Counted from the stretch's first letter, positions 15,393-24,279 are shown. The stretch is 34,242 nucleotides of DNA from an uncultured Actinomycetes bacterium (GCA_937148845.1 CAKZRW010000029.1:1-34242); one strand, 5' to 3'. The notes: generated from the letters alone by a model not told the origin. Made by a program: numbers and translations.

Positions 15393-16448
15393 TCAGGGCA
15401 CCAGACGCAGGGGGATGGCCAGCAAGTCGGTCCTGGTGCCGTCCTGGGGCGACTGGGCGAACACGACCAGCGTGGCCTCCTTGCTTGCTGCCAGGGGAAA
15501 GTTGACCGTGACATCGAACACGCCGCGGGTCCTGGTGCCGGCTGAAGCTCTCACTTGTTCCTGCACGAGTACTTGCCCATCGCTGGCTATCAGCTCGACC
15601 CGGAACACTCCCTCGAAGACGTTGGCCGAACCGGTGATTCTGAAAGGAGGGCGAACCGTCGTCCCCATCAAGGGGGTTTCGACCAGTACAGCTGGACACA
15701 TGTCTTCGAAATCAGCGCGTGCCAGACCGCGGTCGACGGGAAGGCCCTCGCCGCCAAGGACAGGCACCGCTCTGCCATCGAGATACAAGCGTACGCCGTC
15801 CACAGTCGGAAACTGAGTAAGGGTAAAGACCACCTGGGCCAGTCGCATAAGCATGGAGAAGCTTCCCCCGCCTGTTGCGAACTCTTTAGAAAGGTCGATC
15901 TGGGCGATCCCTTCCTCGATGCGGAGCCCAAGGAGGGTCGTTTCTGGGGGAAGGCAACTGCTCAAGCCCATGGCCGTTTCCACACTCGTGGGCCCCTCGA
16001 TCAGAGCGCGCAAGGCGGCCGTCCCCACTGCTGTGGTCTTGGGTACTTGCCGAAGCACTGGTGCGATCTTCTCGTCCCGCACCAGGTAGATTTTCAAGCC
16101 GATGCTTTCGTCATCCCCGGTCGAGGGCACTGAGAAGTCGGAAAGAGGCTGTTGGTTCGTCGAGGATGGCAAAGTTCGGGACTCAAGGTCATCTGTTACC
16201 AGGTCCTCCGCTCCTAGGTCCCCGGGGGGCAGGTCAGGGGAGCTCGTGGTCTGGCTTACAGGCCCTGCGTCGCCGACGGGGCTTTCTCCACAACCGGCAG
16301 CAAGGAGGCTCAGGAGAAGGGCAAGGACGGCCGTCACGAGCAGACCGGCAAGCCAACGCTTCCTCTGGCGGGGGGCGGGACATTGCTCGCCTGCGAGGAC
16401 CGCTGGACTGTAACCTTGTTTCACCACTTCCAAGAACCCTTTCTGCAT
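15393..16448 (-). CDS. GerMN/Gmad2 lipoprotein, LpqB-like by context
   Basis: This is a 351-residue lipoprotein. A cytosolic 30-residue basic head leads to a hydrophobic signal and the lipobox LAAGC, with C53 lipidated. A Ser/Asp/Pro-rich linker follows, then a GerMN domain (about 108-235: IGLKIYLVRDEKIAPVLR, AALRALIEGPT, GIAQIDLSKEF, VVFTLTQFPTVDGVRLYLDG) and a Gmad2 Ig-like domain (about 250-350). GerMN occurs in spore-germination GerM and in the actinobacterial lipoprotein LpqB. It lies downstream of the kinase and regulator on the same strand, the order seen in mtrA-mtrB-lpqB, suggesting it modulates kinase signalling at the membrane. The 272-bp gap to the kinase stop allows a separate promoter; the ribosome site before ATG 16448 is weak. 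Confidence 0.82.
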   Translation of the reverse strand: MQKGFLEVVKQGYSPAVLAGEQCPAPRQRKRWLAGLLVTAVLALLLSLLAAGCGESPVGDAGPVSQTTSSPDLPPGDLGAEDLVTDDLESRTLPSSTNQQPLSDFSVPSTGDDESIGLKIYLVRDEKIAPVLRQVPKTTAVGTAALRALIEGPTSVETAMGLSSCLPPETTLLGLRIEEGIAQIDLSKEFATGGGSFSMLMRLAQVVFTLTQFPTVDGVRLYLDGRAVPVLGGEGLPVDRGLARADFEDMCPAVLVETPLMGTTVRPPFRITGSANVFEGVFRVELIASDGQVLVQEQVRASAGTRTRGVFDVTVNFPLAASKEATLVVFAQSPQDGTRTDLLAIPLRLVP

Positions 16449-16720
16449 CGTGTCAGGGTCCGCATGACCTGCGGCTCCAGCGGAGGCTCCTGAGATCCTC
16501 GGGAAACGTTTGCTCCTGGAGCATGTCAGCTACACGCCCCAAGTGGGCTCGCTTCTCGCCTAGGCCTCGGATGACCAGGGGCCGGCGGCGATCGTACCGC
16601 TGGCACGATCATGACAGCTCGCTATCACACGGGTGCGTCTGCCAAGTAACGAAACTGTCACAAACCACTCGGGCTACTGCAGCACTTGCCCTGAGGGTGC
16701 CTGCAAGCTGCTCCATCCAC

Positions 16721-18370
16721 CTAGGCATTCACCCTCGGTTCCACCTCGACCGATTCGCCCGCAGGGAGGGTAAGCACGAAGGTGGCGCCTCCTCCGCTCG
16801 CAGGGGGCGACGGCTCGGATGAGGCTGTCCAATCCGTCGTGGCCCTCGGTCCTGTCAGCACGGTCCCGTCCATCGCCGCCGCCCAATCCGTCGCCCTAGT
16901 CTCTTCAGGGGAAGCTAGCTCCAGGTCTCCTCCGAGCAGGCGGGCATAACCGCGGGCGATCGATAGACCCAAACCGCTTCCCCCGTAAGCGCCCGGACGG
17001 CTTGTCCGGCTGGGGTCGGCCTTGAAGAAACGGTCAAACAAGAACGGCACTTGCTCTACGGGGATTCCGGGACCGCTATCGGTCACGGTGATGCGGACGA
17101 GGCCAGACGAGCGACCCGGTCTGGCTTCGGGCCCGGTGACTCTGATGGTCACCGGAGGAGCTCCGTGCTGAAGGGCGTTCTGCAATAGGTTGACCATTAT
17201 GCGTTCGAGCAGCCGCTTGTCAGCCTGGACGCACACCGGCTGGCCCCTTTCCCCCGAAGCAGGGCTTGGCTCAAGCTCGGCGACCGTTGTCCAGCCGTGG
17301 GTACGCACCAGCTGGGCAAGGAATTTCTCGACGTGCAGCCTTTCTACCGAGGCCTCTACTGCCCTAGCATCCAGTCTTCCTATCTCAAGGAGGTCATCGA
17401 CCAGGCGGCGGAGTCGGTCGATGTCGGTAGCCAGGAGGGAGGTCAGCCGCACGACGTCAGGGGGCAACTCGGTCGTAGCTGCCTGCAGCCTGGACGCGAG
17501 CAGGTCTATCTCACCGTAAAGAGCGGCCACCGGGGTACGTAGCTCATGGGCTGCGTCGTCCACGAATCTTCTTTCTCGGCTCCGGCTCTCCTCTAGCTCT
17601 GCGATGCGCGTTTTCAGATTGGCTGCCATACGGTTGAAAGTGGCATTCAGAACTCCGAACTCATCCGGGCCCTCAGGCAGCCTGGCATCCAGGTCTCCCT
17701 GGGCCACCCGCAGGGCCGCCTGGCTTGCTTCTCCTACCGGCCGGAGCAATCCCCGCGAGAAGGCGTAACCCGCGAGCAGGCCTAGCCCCGCCATGGCGAG
17801 GCCGGTGACGACAAGGACGGTCCGCAGTCGGGCAAGCGTAGCCAGTCGCGTGTCTTGGGGGAAGAAGAAGTAGGCTGCCAATTGACCCTCGCGCAGCCGG
17901 CCCCCAGTGACGAGGGTAAGGGTGTCTCCGACCCGGATGGTCTGATAGGCGAGGCGGTCTGCGGCCACCTTGGCAGCGAGATCAGGACTGACCAGCTCGG
18001 GGGAGACCTCCGGACCAGAAACGAAAGTGCCGTCTTTGGCAAGCAAGAGGGTGCCGAACTCACCGCGGATGGCCAAGGCTTCCAGCAAGCGCTCGAAGTC
18101 GACGGGCTCCGGGGTTACCGGCAGGGTCGCATCGGCCAGGAAGAGGTTGAACCGCGTTTGCGTGATCGCCTTCTCTACCGCGTCTTGCTCCAGGGCGCGG
18201 GCGGTAAGCAGGTAGGCGGATAGGCTGAGCGCCAAGGCTGTGGAAGCTACCGCTCCGGCGAAGACCAGGGCAAGCCGTCGTCTGAGTGAAGGCTGCCGAA
18301 AAGCATTGATGAGCCTCGGAGTCATCACACTCTCCGCTGGCCTTGCGTTATCTGCCGGCTCAAGGGGCAT
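16721..18370 (-). CDS. Sensor histidine kinase (MtrB-like by context)
   Basis: This is a 549-residue membrane kinase. TM1 (about 35-56) and TM2 (about 184-205) flank an extracytoplasmic sensor of about 125 residues. A HAMP domain (about 206-258) follows. The HisKA H-box FVDDAAHELRTP carries H275 as phosphorylation site. ATP-binding motifs are NLLQNALQHG, DSGPGIP and GSGLGLSIA. The frame after the last ATP-binding motif has an unusual polar insertion of about 45 residues before the closing strand (TFVLTLP). The start ATG 18370 is one base after the regulator's stop (TGAGATG), indicating coupling. ATG 18325 with GGAGAG is an equally reasonable start. The signal is unknown, probably envelope-related given the GerMN lipoprotein downstream. 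Confidence 0.9.
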   Translation of the reverse strand: MPLEPADNARPAESVMTPRLINAFRQPSLRRRLALVFAGAVASTALALSLSAYLLTARALEQDAVEKAITQTRFNLFLADATLPVTPEPVDFERLLEALAIRGEFGTLLLAKDGTFVSGPEVSPELVSPDLAAKVAADRLAYQTIRVGDTLTLVTGGRLREGQLAAYFFFPQDTRLATLARLRTVLVVTGLAMAGLGLLAGYAFSRGLLRPVGEASQAALRVAQGDLDARLPEGPDEFGVLNATFNRMAANLKTRIAELEESRSRERRFVDDAAHELRTPVAALYGEIDLLASRLQAATTELPPDVVRLTSLLATDIDRLRRLVDDLLEIGRLDARAVEASVERLHVEKFLAQLVRTHGWTTVAELEPSPASGERGQPVCVQADKRLLERIMVNLLQNALQHGAPPVTIRVTGPEARPGRSSGLVRITVTDSGPGIPVEQVPFLFDRFFKADPSRTSRPGAYGGSGLGLSIARGYARLLGGDLELASPEETRATDWAAAMDGTVLTGPRATTDWTASSEPSPPASGGGATFVLTLPAGESVEVEPRVNA

Positions 18371-18371
18371 C

Positions 18372-19163
18372 TCACCCGGGAGGGCTCTCGGCGCGGTACC
18401 CTACTCCACGCACGGTGACTATGAGCGTGGGCTGGGAGGGGTCCTCCTCGATCTTGGCGCGGAGGCGCTGGATGTGCACGTCTACCAGGCGGCTATCCCC
18501 CAGGTACGAGTATCCCCAGACGAGTTCCAGCAGCTGCTCCCGTGTGAGCACGCGGCCTACATGACGGGCCAATTCGTAGAGAAGGCGAAACTCGGTAACG
18601 GTCAGGTCGATCTCCCGCTCCGGAGGAGTGTCCCTTGCACTCGTCTGCGGCTGGGGCGCCCGGCGGATGACTCGGTGAGCAGCCACATCTATCACAAGCG
18701 GCCCCAGGGTGAGTACGCTGGCTCGAGCGCTTCGAGACGAGGGAGCTGTCGTCCCGGGGAGCGAGTCGGGAATCGCGTCGCGGGGCGAGATAGAGCGGAT
18801 CGCCGCTCGGCGCAGAACGGAACGGATGCGGGCAAGTAGCTCGGGCAGCTGGAAAGGCTTGGTGACGTAGTCGTCAGCGCCAGCCTCCAACCCACGGACT
18901 ATATCCTCGGTGGAAGACCGGGCGGTGAGGATGATGATAGGCACCTGAGACACTCGGCGTATCTCCTCGCAGACTCTCAGTCCGTCGAGAGTGGGCAGCA
19001 TGAGGTCGAGCAAGACCAGGTCTGGAGACTGCGCGGCGAAAGCAATCAGCGCGGCAGGGCCGTCGGGGGCGGAAGCCACTCGGAAGCCCTCGCCGTCCAA
19101 TGCCATGGCGATCACCTCGCGCAGCGAGGAGTCGTCTTCGACGATCAGGATAAGATCCGCCAC
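18372..19163 (-). CDS. OmpR-family response regulator (MtrA-like by context)
   Basis: This is a 263-residue regulator. The receiver domain (about 1-120) has the acidic pair D10-D11, phospho-acceptor D53 (LVLLDLMLP), T80 and K102 (YVTKPF). A Ser/Arg-rich linker of about 40 residues leads to an OmpR/PhoB winged helix (DLTVTEFRLLYELARHVGRV ... SRLVDVHIQRLRAKIEED ... VRGVGYR). GTG 19163 is preferred over the TTG/ATG frames upstream because a -35/-10 pair ends six bases before it and the family N-terminus begins there. It is the first gene of a unit with the histidine kinase, followed by the GerMN lipoprotein. Confidence 0.92.
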   Translation of the reverse strand: MADLILIVEDDSSLREVIAMALDGEGFRVASAPDGPAALIAFAAQSPDLVLLDLMLPTLDGLRVCEEIRRVSQVPIIILTARSSTEDIVRGLEAGADDYVTKPFQLPELLARIRSVLRRAAIRSISPRDAIPDSLPGTTAPSSRSARASVLTLGPLVIDVAAHRVIRRAPQPQTSARDTPPEREIDLTVTEFRLLYELARHVGRVLTREQLLELVWGYSYLGDSRLVDVHIQRLRAKIEEDPSQPTLIVTVRGVGYRAESPPG

Positions 19164-19169
19164 GTCTGG

Positions 19170-19198
19170 ATTATCCCTGCACAAGGGGGCCTAGTCCA
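19170..19198 (-). promoter_or_regulatory. Leaderless promoter of the two-component operon
   Basis: On the minus strand, TGGACT (19193-19198) is separated by 17 bases from GATAAT (19170-19175). Six bases then lead to GTG 19163. Transcription should start at the start codon. There is no Shine-Dalgarno sequence. Confidence 0.6.
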
Positions 19199-19361
19199 GC
19201 GGAGCCAGGCATAGGACGCGGTGTCGCCACTTGAGGGTTCGGGATAGGCCCCCCAGGGGCGCTCCCGGCCGCAGGTCCGGTGAGGGGCAGTCCGCCTAGG
19301 GCGTACTCGACTGAGCCTTTGACGTGGGCCTGATTTCGCGCACATTGCAGACATTGTGGCG

Positions 19362-19390
19362 TTGACGTCCGACATGTTGGGTGCTACCAT
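19362..19390 (+). promoter_or_regulatory. Promoter of nrdR-nrdJ
   Basis: TTGACG (19362-19367) and TACCAT (19385-19390) are spaced by exactly 17 bases. The predicted start site, near 19397, abuts the NrdR box. A leader of about 180 nt follows before the nrdR start. Confidence 0.6.
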
Positions 19391-19397
19391 TCGGCCT

Positions 19398-19413
19398 ACA
19401 CTATATATTGTAG
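19398..19413 (+). promoter_or_regulatory. NrdR box (operator)
   Basis: ACACTATATATTGTAG closely matches the 16-bp NrdR-box consensus, an imperfect palindrome. NrdR boxes usually come in pairs about 31 bp apart; a second good copy is not visible here. Its position over the transcription start fits repression of nrdR-nrdJ by the NrdR protein encoded just downstream. Confidence 0.78.
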
Positions 19414-19577
19414 CCATGGGACGGCTGAGCGGCGGCCATTTGGATGGTGAAGCGGGACCGCGTGGTGCGCGTGTACGCTGAGAGAAGGATGTTGCGGGTT
19501 GCCTGATGTCTGGAGCCGCGAGGGACGGAAGGCGCCGACCGGCTCGCCGATATGGCTGCAGACTGACGGGGGGAACG
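19414..19577 (+). other. About 165-nt untranslated leader of nrdR
   Basis: This GC-rich leader lies between the operator and GTG 19578. A 21-codon frame starts at 19416 but has no ribosome site. I looked for the conserved B12-box of a cobalamin riboswitch, which would make sense for a B12-dependent RNR, and did not find it. Confidence 0.4.
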
Positions 19578-20039
19578 GTGAACTGTCCATACTGTGGCCA
19601 CTCTGAGAACAAGGTGGTCGATTCCCGGGACACCGACAGCAAGGAAGCCATCCGCCGAAGGCGCGAATGTCTTGCCTGTGGGCAACGGTTCACCACCTAC
19701 GAGAAGATCGAGGAGATTCCTATCACCGTGTTGAAGCGGGATGGCTCCACCGAGATGTTCCACCCTGACAAGTTGCTCCGGGGGCTGCTACGGGCCTGTG
19801 CCAAGCGGGACGTCCCTTTGGAGCGGCTGCAAGAGGTAGTGGCTGACATCGAGCGGGAACTGCGAGAGGAAGGTGCGTACCAAGTCGCGTCCGAACGCAT
19901 AGGTAAGATGGCACTGGAGCGTCTGCAGGCGCTGGACCTCGTGGCCTATATCCGTTTTGCGTCGGTCTATCGGCAGTTCGACAGCATCGAGGGGTTCAAA
20001 CGAGAGTTGGAGCTACTAGCGAAAGAGGGGATACGATGA
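19578..20039 (+). CDS. nrdR: Transcriptional repressor NrdR
   Basis: This is a 153-residue protein, normal length for NrdR. The zinc ribbon is C3-x2-C6 and C31-x2-C34 ([36 protein letters not shown]). The ATP-cone domain follows ([20 protein letters not shown]). NrdR senses ATP/dATP through the cone and binds NrdR boxes to repress ribonucleotide reductase genes. GTG 19578 is chosen because the family begins M-N-C-P-Y-C and GGGGGGA lies just upstream; the frame is open 72 bases further. Its stop overlaps the nrdJ start as ATGA, so the pair is translationally coupled and likely autoregulated. Confidence 0.96.
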   Translation: MNCPYCGHSENKVVDSRDTDSKEAIRRRRECLACGQRFTTYEKIEEIPITVLKRDGSTEMFHPDKLLRGLLRACAKRDVPLERLQEVVADIERELREEGAYQVASERIGKMALERLQALDLVAYIRFASVYRQFDSIEGFKRELELLAKEGIR

Positions 20040-22318
20040 CCGTAGCCGGACTCAGCGCGCTCGCGGCCGAACTTGACAAGCGGCTCTCCCCCAGCGCCAA
20101 GAAAGTCTTAGAGAAACGCTACTTGAAGCGGACCGCCGAGGGGACTCCTCTGGAGTCTCCGGTCGACATGTTCGCGCGCGTGGCCGAGAACATCGCCCAG
20201 GCTGACCTCTTCTACCATCCCGAGAAAACGCTTGAGGACACCATCGCGGAGTTCCTCTCAGTCATGGTCAACCTGGAGTTCTTGCCCAACACCCCCACTC
20301 TCATGAACGCAGGCAGGGAGCTCCAGCAACTCTCGGCCTGCTTCGTCCTGCCTGTGGAAGACAGCATGGAGTCCATCTTCGGGGCCATCCGGGACGCGGC
20401 TCTGGTCCACCAATCGGGAGGCGGTACCGGTTTCAGCTTCAGCCGCCTGCGTCCCAAGAACGACCTGGTCCGTTCCACTATGGGTGTAGCCAGCGGGCCG
20501 GTGTCCTTCATGCGGGTCTTCGACATGGCTACGGAGACGATCAAGCAGGGAGGCACTCGACGTGGGGCCAACATGGGCATCCTGCGGGTGGACCACCCCG
20601 ACATCATCGAGTTCATCCGGGCCAAAGAAGACGAGCATATTCTCAACAACTTCAACATCTCGGTAGGGGTGACCGAGGAGTTCATGGCCGCCGTTCTGAG
20701 TGGCAGCGATTATGCTCTGCGCAATCCCCGGGACGGCTCGGAGACCGGCCGGTTGAACGCGCGTGAGGTGTTCGACCTCATCGTAGAGCTGGCTTGGAAG
20801 AACGGGGAGCCCGGGATCGTCTTTCTCGATCGCCTGAACCGAGACAATCCCACGCCCACATTGGGCGAGATCGAGTCTACCAACCCCTGCGGTGAGCAAC
20901 CCCTTCTCCCCTACGAAAGCTGCAACCTTGGCTCCATCAATCTGGCTTTGATGATCAAAGACGGTGAGGTCGATTGGGAGCGCTTGAAGCGGGTCGCGCA
21001 CACGGCTGTACATTTCCTCGACAACGTCATCGACATGAACCGCTATCCCTTGCCCCAGATCGACGAGATGACCAAAGGCAACCGCAAGATCGGCCTGGGG
21101 GTCATGGGCTGGGCCGACATGCTGGTGGAGCTCGGCATCCCCTACGACTCCGATGAGGCTATCCGGCTGGCGCACCAGGTGATGGGCTTCATCCACGAGG
21201 AGGCGATCAAGGCCAGCGAAGACCTGGCCCGCGACCGGGGTGTGTTCCCCAACTGGGAGGCCAGCACTTGGGTGGCTAAAGGCCGCCGTGTCCGCAACGC
21301 AACTCTCACCACCATCGCTCCTACCGGGACCATCTCCATCATCGCTGGCTGTTCCAGCGGCATAGAACCCATCTTTGCGCTCGTCTTCATCCGCAACGTC
21401 ATGGACAACACCCAGCTGCTCGAGGTCCACCCGGTCTTGGAGCGGGTGCTCAAGGAGCGCGGCCTCTACTCCGAGAGCCTCATGAAGAGCATCGCCGCGG
21501 TGGGAGGGCTGCGCGAGCTGGAGGTGCCCGAGGATCTTAAACGGGTCTTCGTGACCGCCCACGATGTGGCCCCCGAGTGGCATATCCGCATGCAGGCTGC
21601 TTTCCAGGATCACGTGGATAACGCTGTCTCCAAGACCGTCAACTTCCCCAACCACGCTACTCCCAAGGATGTGGAGCGTGTCTACCTGCTGGCCTACGAG
21701 CTCGGGGTCAAAGGGGTGACCATCTACCGCGATGGCTCCCGTCAGGAGCAGGTGCTCAACATCGGGGAAGTGAAACGCAAGAGCACCGATGCCAAGGGCC
21801 CCGTACAGATGCAGCTGGGTCGAGAGGGCACTTCTCTCCTGCCGGTCCGGCCCAGCCGCTCCCCCGTGCTGCACGGTGAGACCAGAGAGAAAGTCACTGG
21901 CTGTGGCAGCTTGTACGTGACCATCAACGAGGACGAATTCGGGCCGCGCGAAGTGTTTGCCAACATGGGCAAGGCCGGCGGCTGTGCTTCGGCGTCTACT
22001 GAGGCTATCGGTCGGTTGATCTCCCTGGCCTTCCGCTACGGAGTCCCGCCCGACAAGATCGTCAAGCAGCTGAAAGGCATCCGCTGCCACGTGCCGCTGG
22101 GGTTCGGGCCCAACCAGATACTCTCCTGCCCGGATGCCATCGGTAAGGCCATCGCTGAGAAGTACCATCTGGGGATGGGTAATGGAGGCAAGGCCGTGGG
22201 CCAACTGGAGATGCCGATCACTTTCGCCCAAGGAGCCTGTCCGGAGTGCGGCGGCGCTATTGAGCATGAAGGCGGCTGCATGGTCTGCAGATCGTGTGGC
22301 TACTCGAAATGCTCCTAG
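20036..22318 (+). CDS. nrdJ: Adenosylcobalamin-dependent (class II) ribonucleotide reductase
   Basis: This is a 760-residue enzyme that reduces ribonucleotides to deoxyribonucleotides with an adenosylcobalamin-derived radical. Catalytic residues are in place: redox pair C102 (LSACFVLP) and C296 (YESCNLGS), thiyl cysteine C285 with N283 and E287 (NPCGE). [20 protein letters not shown] and the conserved HATPKDV-like segment are also visible. The C-terminus carries a zinc-ribbon/redox cysteine cluster (CPEC...[10 protein letters not shown]), as in the longer NrdJ type that combines TIGR02504-like catalytic core and Cys-rich tail. AGAGGGG precedes ATG 20036, which overlaps the nrdR stop. B12 dependence makes the enzyme oxygen-independent, fitting an anaerobic or facultative host. 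Confidence 0.96.
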   Translation: MTVAGLSALAAELDKRLSPSAKKVLEKRYLKRTAEGTPLESPVDMFARVAENIAQADLFYHPEKTLEDTIAEFLSVMVNLEFLPNTPTLMNAGRELQQLSACFVLPVEDSMESIFGAIRDAALVHQSGGGTGFSFSRLRPKNDLVRSTMGVASGPVSFMRVFDMATETIKQGGTRRGANMGILRVDHPDIIEFIRAKEDEHILNNFNISVGVTEEFMAAVLSGSDYALRNPRDGSETGRLNAREVFDLIVELAWKNGEPGIVFLDRLNRDNPTPTLGEIESTNPCGEQPLLPYESCNLGSINLALMIKDGEVDWERLKRVAHTAVHFLDNVIDMNRYPLPQIDEMTKGNRKIGLGVMGWADMLVELGIPYDSDEAIRLAHQVMGFIHEEAIKASEDLARDRGVFPNWEASTWVAKGRRVRNATLTTIAPTGTISIIAGCSSGIEPIFALVFIRNVMDNTQLLEVHPVLERVLKERGLYSESLMKSIAAVGGLRELEVPEDLKRVFVTAHDVAPEWHIRMQAAFQDHVDNAVSKTVNFPNHATPKDVERVYLLAYELGVKGVTIYRDGSRQEQVLNIGEVKRKSTDAKGPVQMQLGREGTSLLPVRPSRSPVLHGETREKVTGCGSLYVTINEDEFGPREVFANMGKAGGCASASTEAIGRLISLAFRYGVPPDKIVKQLKGIRCHVPLGFGPNQILSCPDAIGKAIAEKYHLGMGNGGKAVGQLEMPITFAQGACPECGGAIEHEGGCMVCRSCGYSKCS

Positions 22319-22364
22319 AACGGACGCCCCGCGCCTGCACCCGAGGAATACCAGGAGGTGACCT

Positions 22365-22661
22365 ACGGCTATCTTCAGCGACATCGAGCTGGTCGGCGTA
22401 CAGGAAGCCGAACCCCCCGACGCTATGGCTGTGGCTTTCGACGTGATCTACGCCGGAGAGACTTGGTGCCGTTCTTTGGTATGGGTAGAGACTACTGTCG
22501 CCGCCCGACTCGCGCATGAGGAACTGGCGATCGTAAGGGCGGCGCGAGACGCCCTGCTCGAGGTGCTGGCGCTGGAGACGGCGCCGGTCTCGGTGGCCTT
22601 GCGGCTGGAAGCCGAAGGGGTCAATGTCCTAGCCCGGGCCGCGCCCGGCGTGCGCAGTTAG
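22365..22661 (+). CDS. Small unknown protein, apparently with an ACG start codon
   Basis: From ACG 22365 this is a 98-residue protein that would begin M-A-I-F-S-D-I-E-L-V. A perfect ribosome site AGGAGGTGA (22353-22361) ends with its GGAGG six bases before the ACG. No ATG, GTG or TTG in this frame lies at usable distance, and a stop (22359-22361) blocks any earlier start. The first conventional codon, ATG 22425, has no ribosome site and would remove 20 residues. The protein is acidic and Ala/Val/Leu-rich, with a beta-type N-half (AFDVIYAGETWCRSLVWVET) and a helix (AHEELAIVRAARDALLEVL). I do not recognise a family. It is 46 bp downstream of nrdJ and probably in its operon. Confidence 0.65.
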   Translation, partial: TAIFSDIELVGVQEAEPPDAMAVAFDVIYAGETWCRSLVWVETTVAARLAHEELAIVRAARDALLEVLALETAPVSVALRLEAEGVNVLARAAPGVRS

Positions 22662-22679
22662 GTCCGGACTGTCTCTGCG

Positions 22680-23090
22680 CTATGTCTCCCTCACATCCGG
22701 GCTGCGGTCCGGATGTGCTCCTTCCTGTTGCCGTCGGCGATAGTCCTCGATAGCTGCCCGCAGGCCGTCGGCGGCCAGATTGGAGCAGTGCATCTTCTGG
22801 GGAGGCAGGCCGCCCAGGGCGTCGGCAACGGCCTTGTTGGTGATCTGCAGCGCCTCGTCCAGCTTCTTACCTTTGGCCATCTCAGTGACCATGCTGGAAG
22901 TCGCGACCGCTGCCCCGCAACCCAAAGTCTGGAACTTGATGTCCTCGAGAATGCCGTCTTTGACCTTGATGGTGATCCTCATCATATCGCCGCACTGCGG
23001 GTTGCCCACCTCGCCCACGCCGTCGGCGTCTTCGATGACCCCCATGTTGCGGGGGTTGCGGAAGTGTTCCATCACCAGCTCGGAATACAT
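22680..23090 (-). CDS. iscU: IscU/NifU-type Fe-S cluster scaffold
   Basis: This is a 136-residue protein. The three cluster-assembly cysteines and helpers are present: C33 with D35 (GNPQCGD), C58 (TLGCGAAVA) and H101-C102 (MHCSNL). It opens YSELVMEHFRNPRNMG, the standard IscU/NifU N-terminus. The C-terminal 20 residues are polar and specific to this protein. It receives sulfur from the cysteine desulfurase encoded immediately upstream (stop and start separated by one base, TGACATG; AAAGGAAG serves as ribosome site) and builds clusters in the cytosol. The NifU-like (clostridial IscU) reading is equally possible; no C-terminal Nfu or 2Fe-2S domain is attached. Confidence 0.94.
   Translation of the reverse strand: MYSELVMEHFRNPRNMGVIEDADGVGEVGNPQCGDMMRITIKVKDGILEDIKFQTLGCGAAVATSSMVTEMAKGKKLDEALQITNKAVADALGGLPPQKMHCSNLAADGLRAAIEDYRRRQQEGAHPDRSPDVRET
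22692..22717 (+). terminator. Hairpin within the iscU 3' end, candidate terminator for the nrd transcript
   Basis: CACATCCGG (22692-22700) and CCGGATGTG (22709-22717) form a perfect 9-bp stem with an 8-nt loop. They lie 30 nt past the stop of the plus-strand gene, inside the last codons of convergent iscU. CTCCTTCCTG follows on the plus strand. Confidence 0.45.
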
Positions 23091-23091
23091 G

Positions 23092-24279
23092 TCAGCTTCC
23101 TTTTCTGCAGATACAGTTAGCGCACCAGATCGGGGACATCTCGCGCAGTCTGGCCACGATCGGTGGAAAGACCTCGATGAACTTGTCGATGTCTTCCTGG
23201 GTTGTGCTACGGCCCAGGGTCATGCGCAGCGATCCATGCGCCTGCTCGGCGGGGATCCCCATGGCCAGAAGGACGTGGCTGGGGTCCAGGGAACCGGTAG
23301 TGCAGGCCGAGCCCGAGGACACACAGATGCCCTCCATGTCGAGCATCAGGATCATGGATTCGCCTTCCACGCCGTCGACCCGGATGCTCAAGTTGCTAGG
23401 CAGGCGGTGCTGGAAATCCCCGTTCAGATGGACGGCCTGGATTCTCTCGCTTATTCCTTTCCAGAGTCGGTCGCGTAGCTCGGCTTCGCGTATGGCGTCT
23501 TCGGCCATGCGGCCGCAAGCTATCTCCAAGGCCTTCGCCAGACCCACGATGCCCGGGACGTTGTGGGTGCCAGCTCGCTTTCCTCTCTCTTGGCCTCCTC
23601 CATGCAGATAGGAGCTCAGCTTTACGCGTTTACGCGCATAGAGTGCTCCCACCCCCTTGGGCCCGTAGAACTTATGTGCGCTCATGGAGAGCATGTCTAC
23701 GCCCAATTGGTCTACATCCAGAGGAAGTTTGCCGACGGTCTGCACCGCATCCACGTGGAAGAGCACGCCGGCCTCGCGAGTGATCCGGCCTATTTCCTCG
23801 ATCGGCTCTATGCTCCCGACCTCGTTGTTGGCGTGCATGATGGAGACCAGTATGGTATCGGGACGGAGAGCCCGTCGCACCTCCTCCGGATCGACCAGAC
23901 CGCGGCTGTTCACCGGCAGCCAGGTGACCTCGAAGCCCCGTTTCTCGAGGAACTTCATGCACTCCAGCACGGCATGGTGCTCGATGGCCGAGGTGATGAG
24001 GTGTCTGCCCTTGCTCTGTTGTGCCTCGGCTGTCCCGAAGATGGCCCAGTTGTCGGACTCCGTGCCCCCGCTCGTGAAGTAGATCTCCTCCGGCTCGGCT
24101 CCGATAAGGCGTGCGACCGTTTCCCGGGCCTGCTGGACAGCTTCTGAAGAAGTGAGCCCCAGACTGTAGACGGTGGAGGGATTGCCGAACTTCTGGCTGA
24201 ACCAGGGCAGCATCGCCTCCAAGACCTCGGGGTCGGTGGGGGTGGTCGAGGCATGGTCTAAGTAGATGACTCTTTCCAT
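23092..24279 (-). CDS. iscS: Cysteine desulfurase, IscS/NifS type
   Basis: This is a 395-residue PLP enzyme. It converts cysteine to alanine and passes the sulfur to the scaffold. It begins MERVIYLDHASTTPTDPEVL. PLP-lysine K203 lies in SAHKFYGPKG, the cofactor-stacking histidine H101 is in AIEHHAVLE, and the catalytic cysteine C326 is in SSGSACTTGS. This places it in the group I (NifS/IscS) desulfurases. ATG 24279 follows GGAAGGA; an upstream TTG at 24294 is less likely. The C-terminus carries extra cysteines (WCANCICRKGS) that could bind metal or help sulfur transfer. It is operonic with iscU downstream. Confidence 0.95.
   Translation of the reverse strand: MERVIYLDHASTTPTDPEVLEAMLPWFSQKFGNPSTVYSLGLTSSEAVQQARETVARLIGAEPEEIYFTSGGTESDNWAIFGTAEAQQSKGRHLITSAIEHHAVLECMKFLEKRGFEVTWLPVNSRGLVDPEEVRRALRPDTILVSIMHANNEVGSIEPIEEIGRITREAGVLFHVDAVQTVGKLPLDVDQLGVDMLSMSAHKFYGPKGVGALYARKRVKLSSYLHGGGQERGKRAGTHNVPGIVGLAKALEIACGRMAEDAIREAELRDRLWKGISERIQAVHLNGDFQHRLPSNLSIRVDGVEGESMILMLDMEGICVSSGSACTTGSLDPSHVLLAMGIPAEQAHGSLRMTLGRSTTQEDIDKFIEVFPPIVARLREMSPIWCANCICRKGS

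Noticed and set aside
19416-19481. 21-codon leader peptide before nrdR
   Set aside because: No ribosome site and no regulatory codon run; probably chance.
19414-19577. Cobalamin riboswitch in the nrdR-nrdJ leader
   Set aside because: It would fit a B12-dependent enzyme, but the conserved B12-box and the core elements are not found.
20258-22384. 708-codon open frame antisense to nrdJ
   Set aside because: It is the mirror of a clearly conserved enzyme gene; high GC keeps the opposite frame free of stops. No family features or ribosome site.
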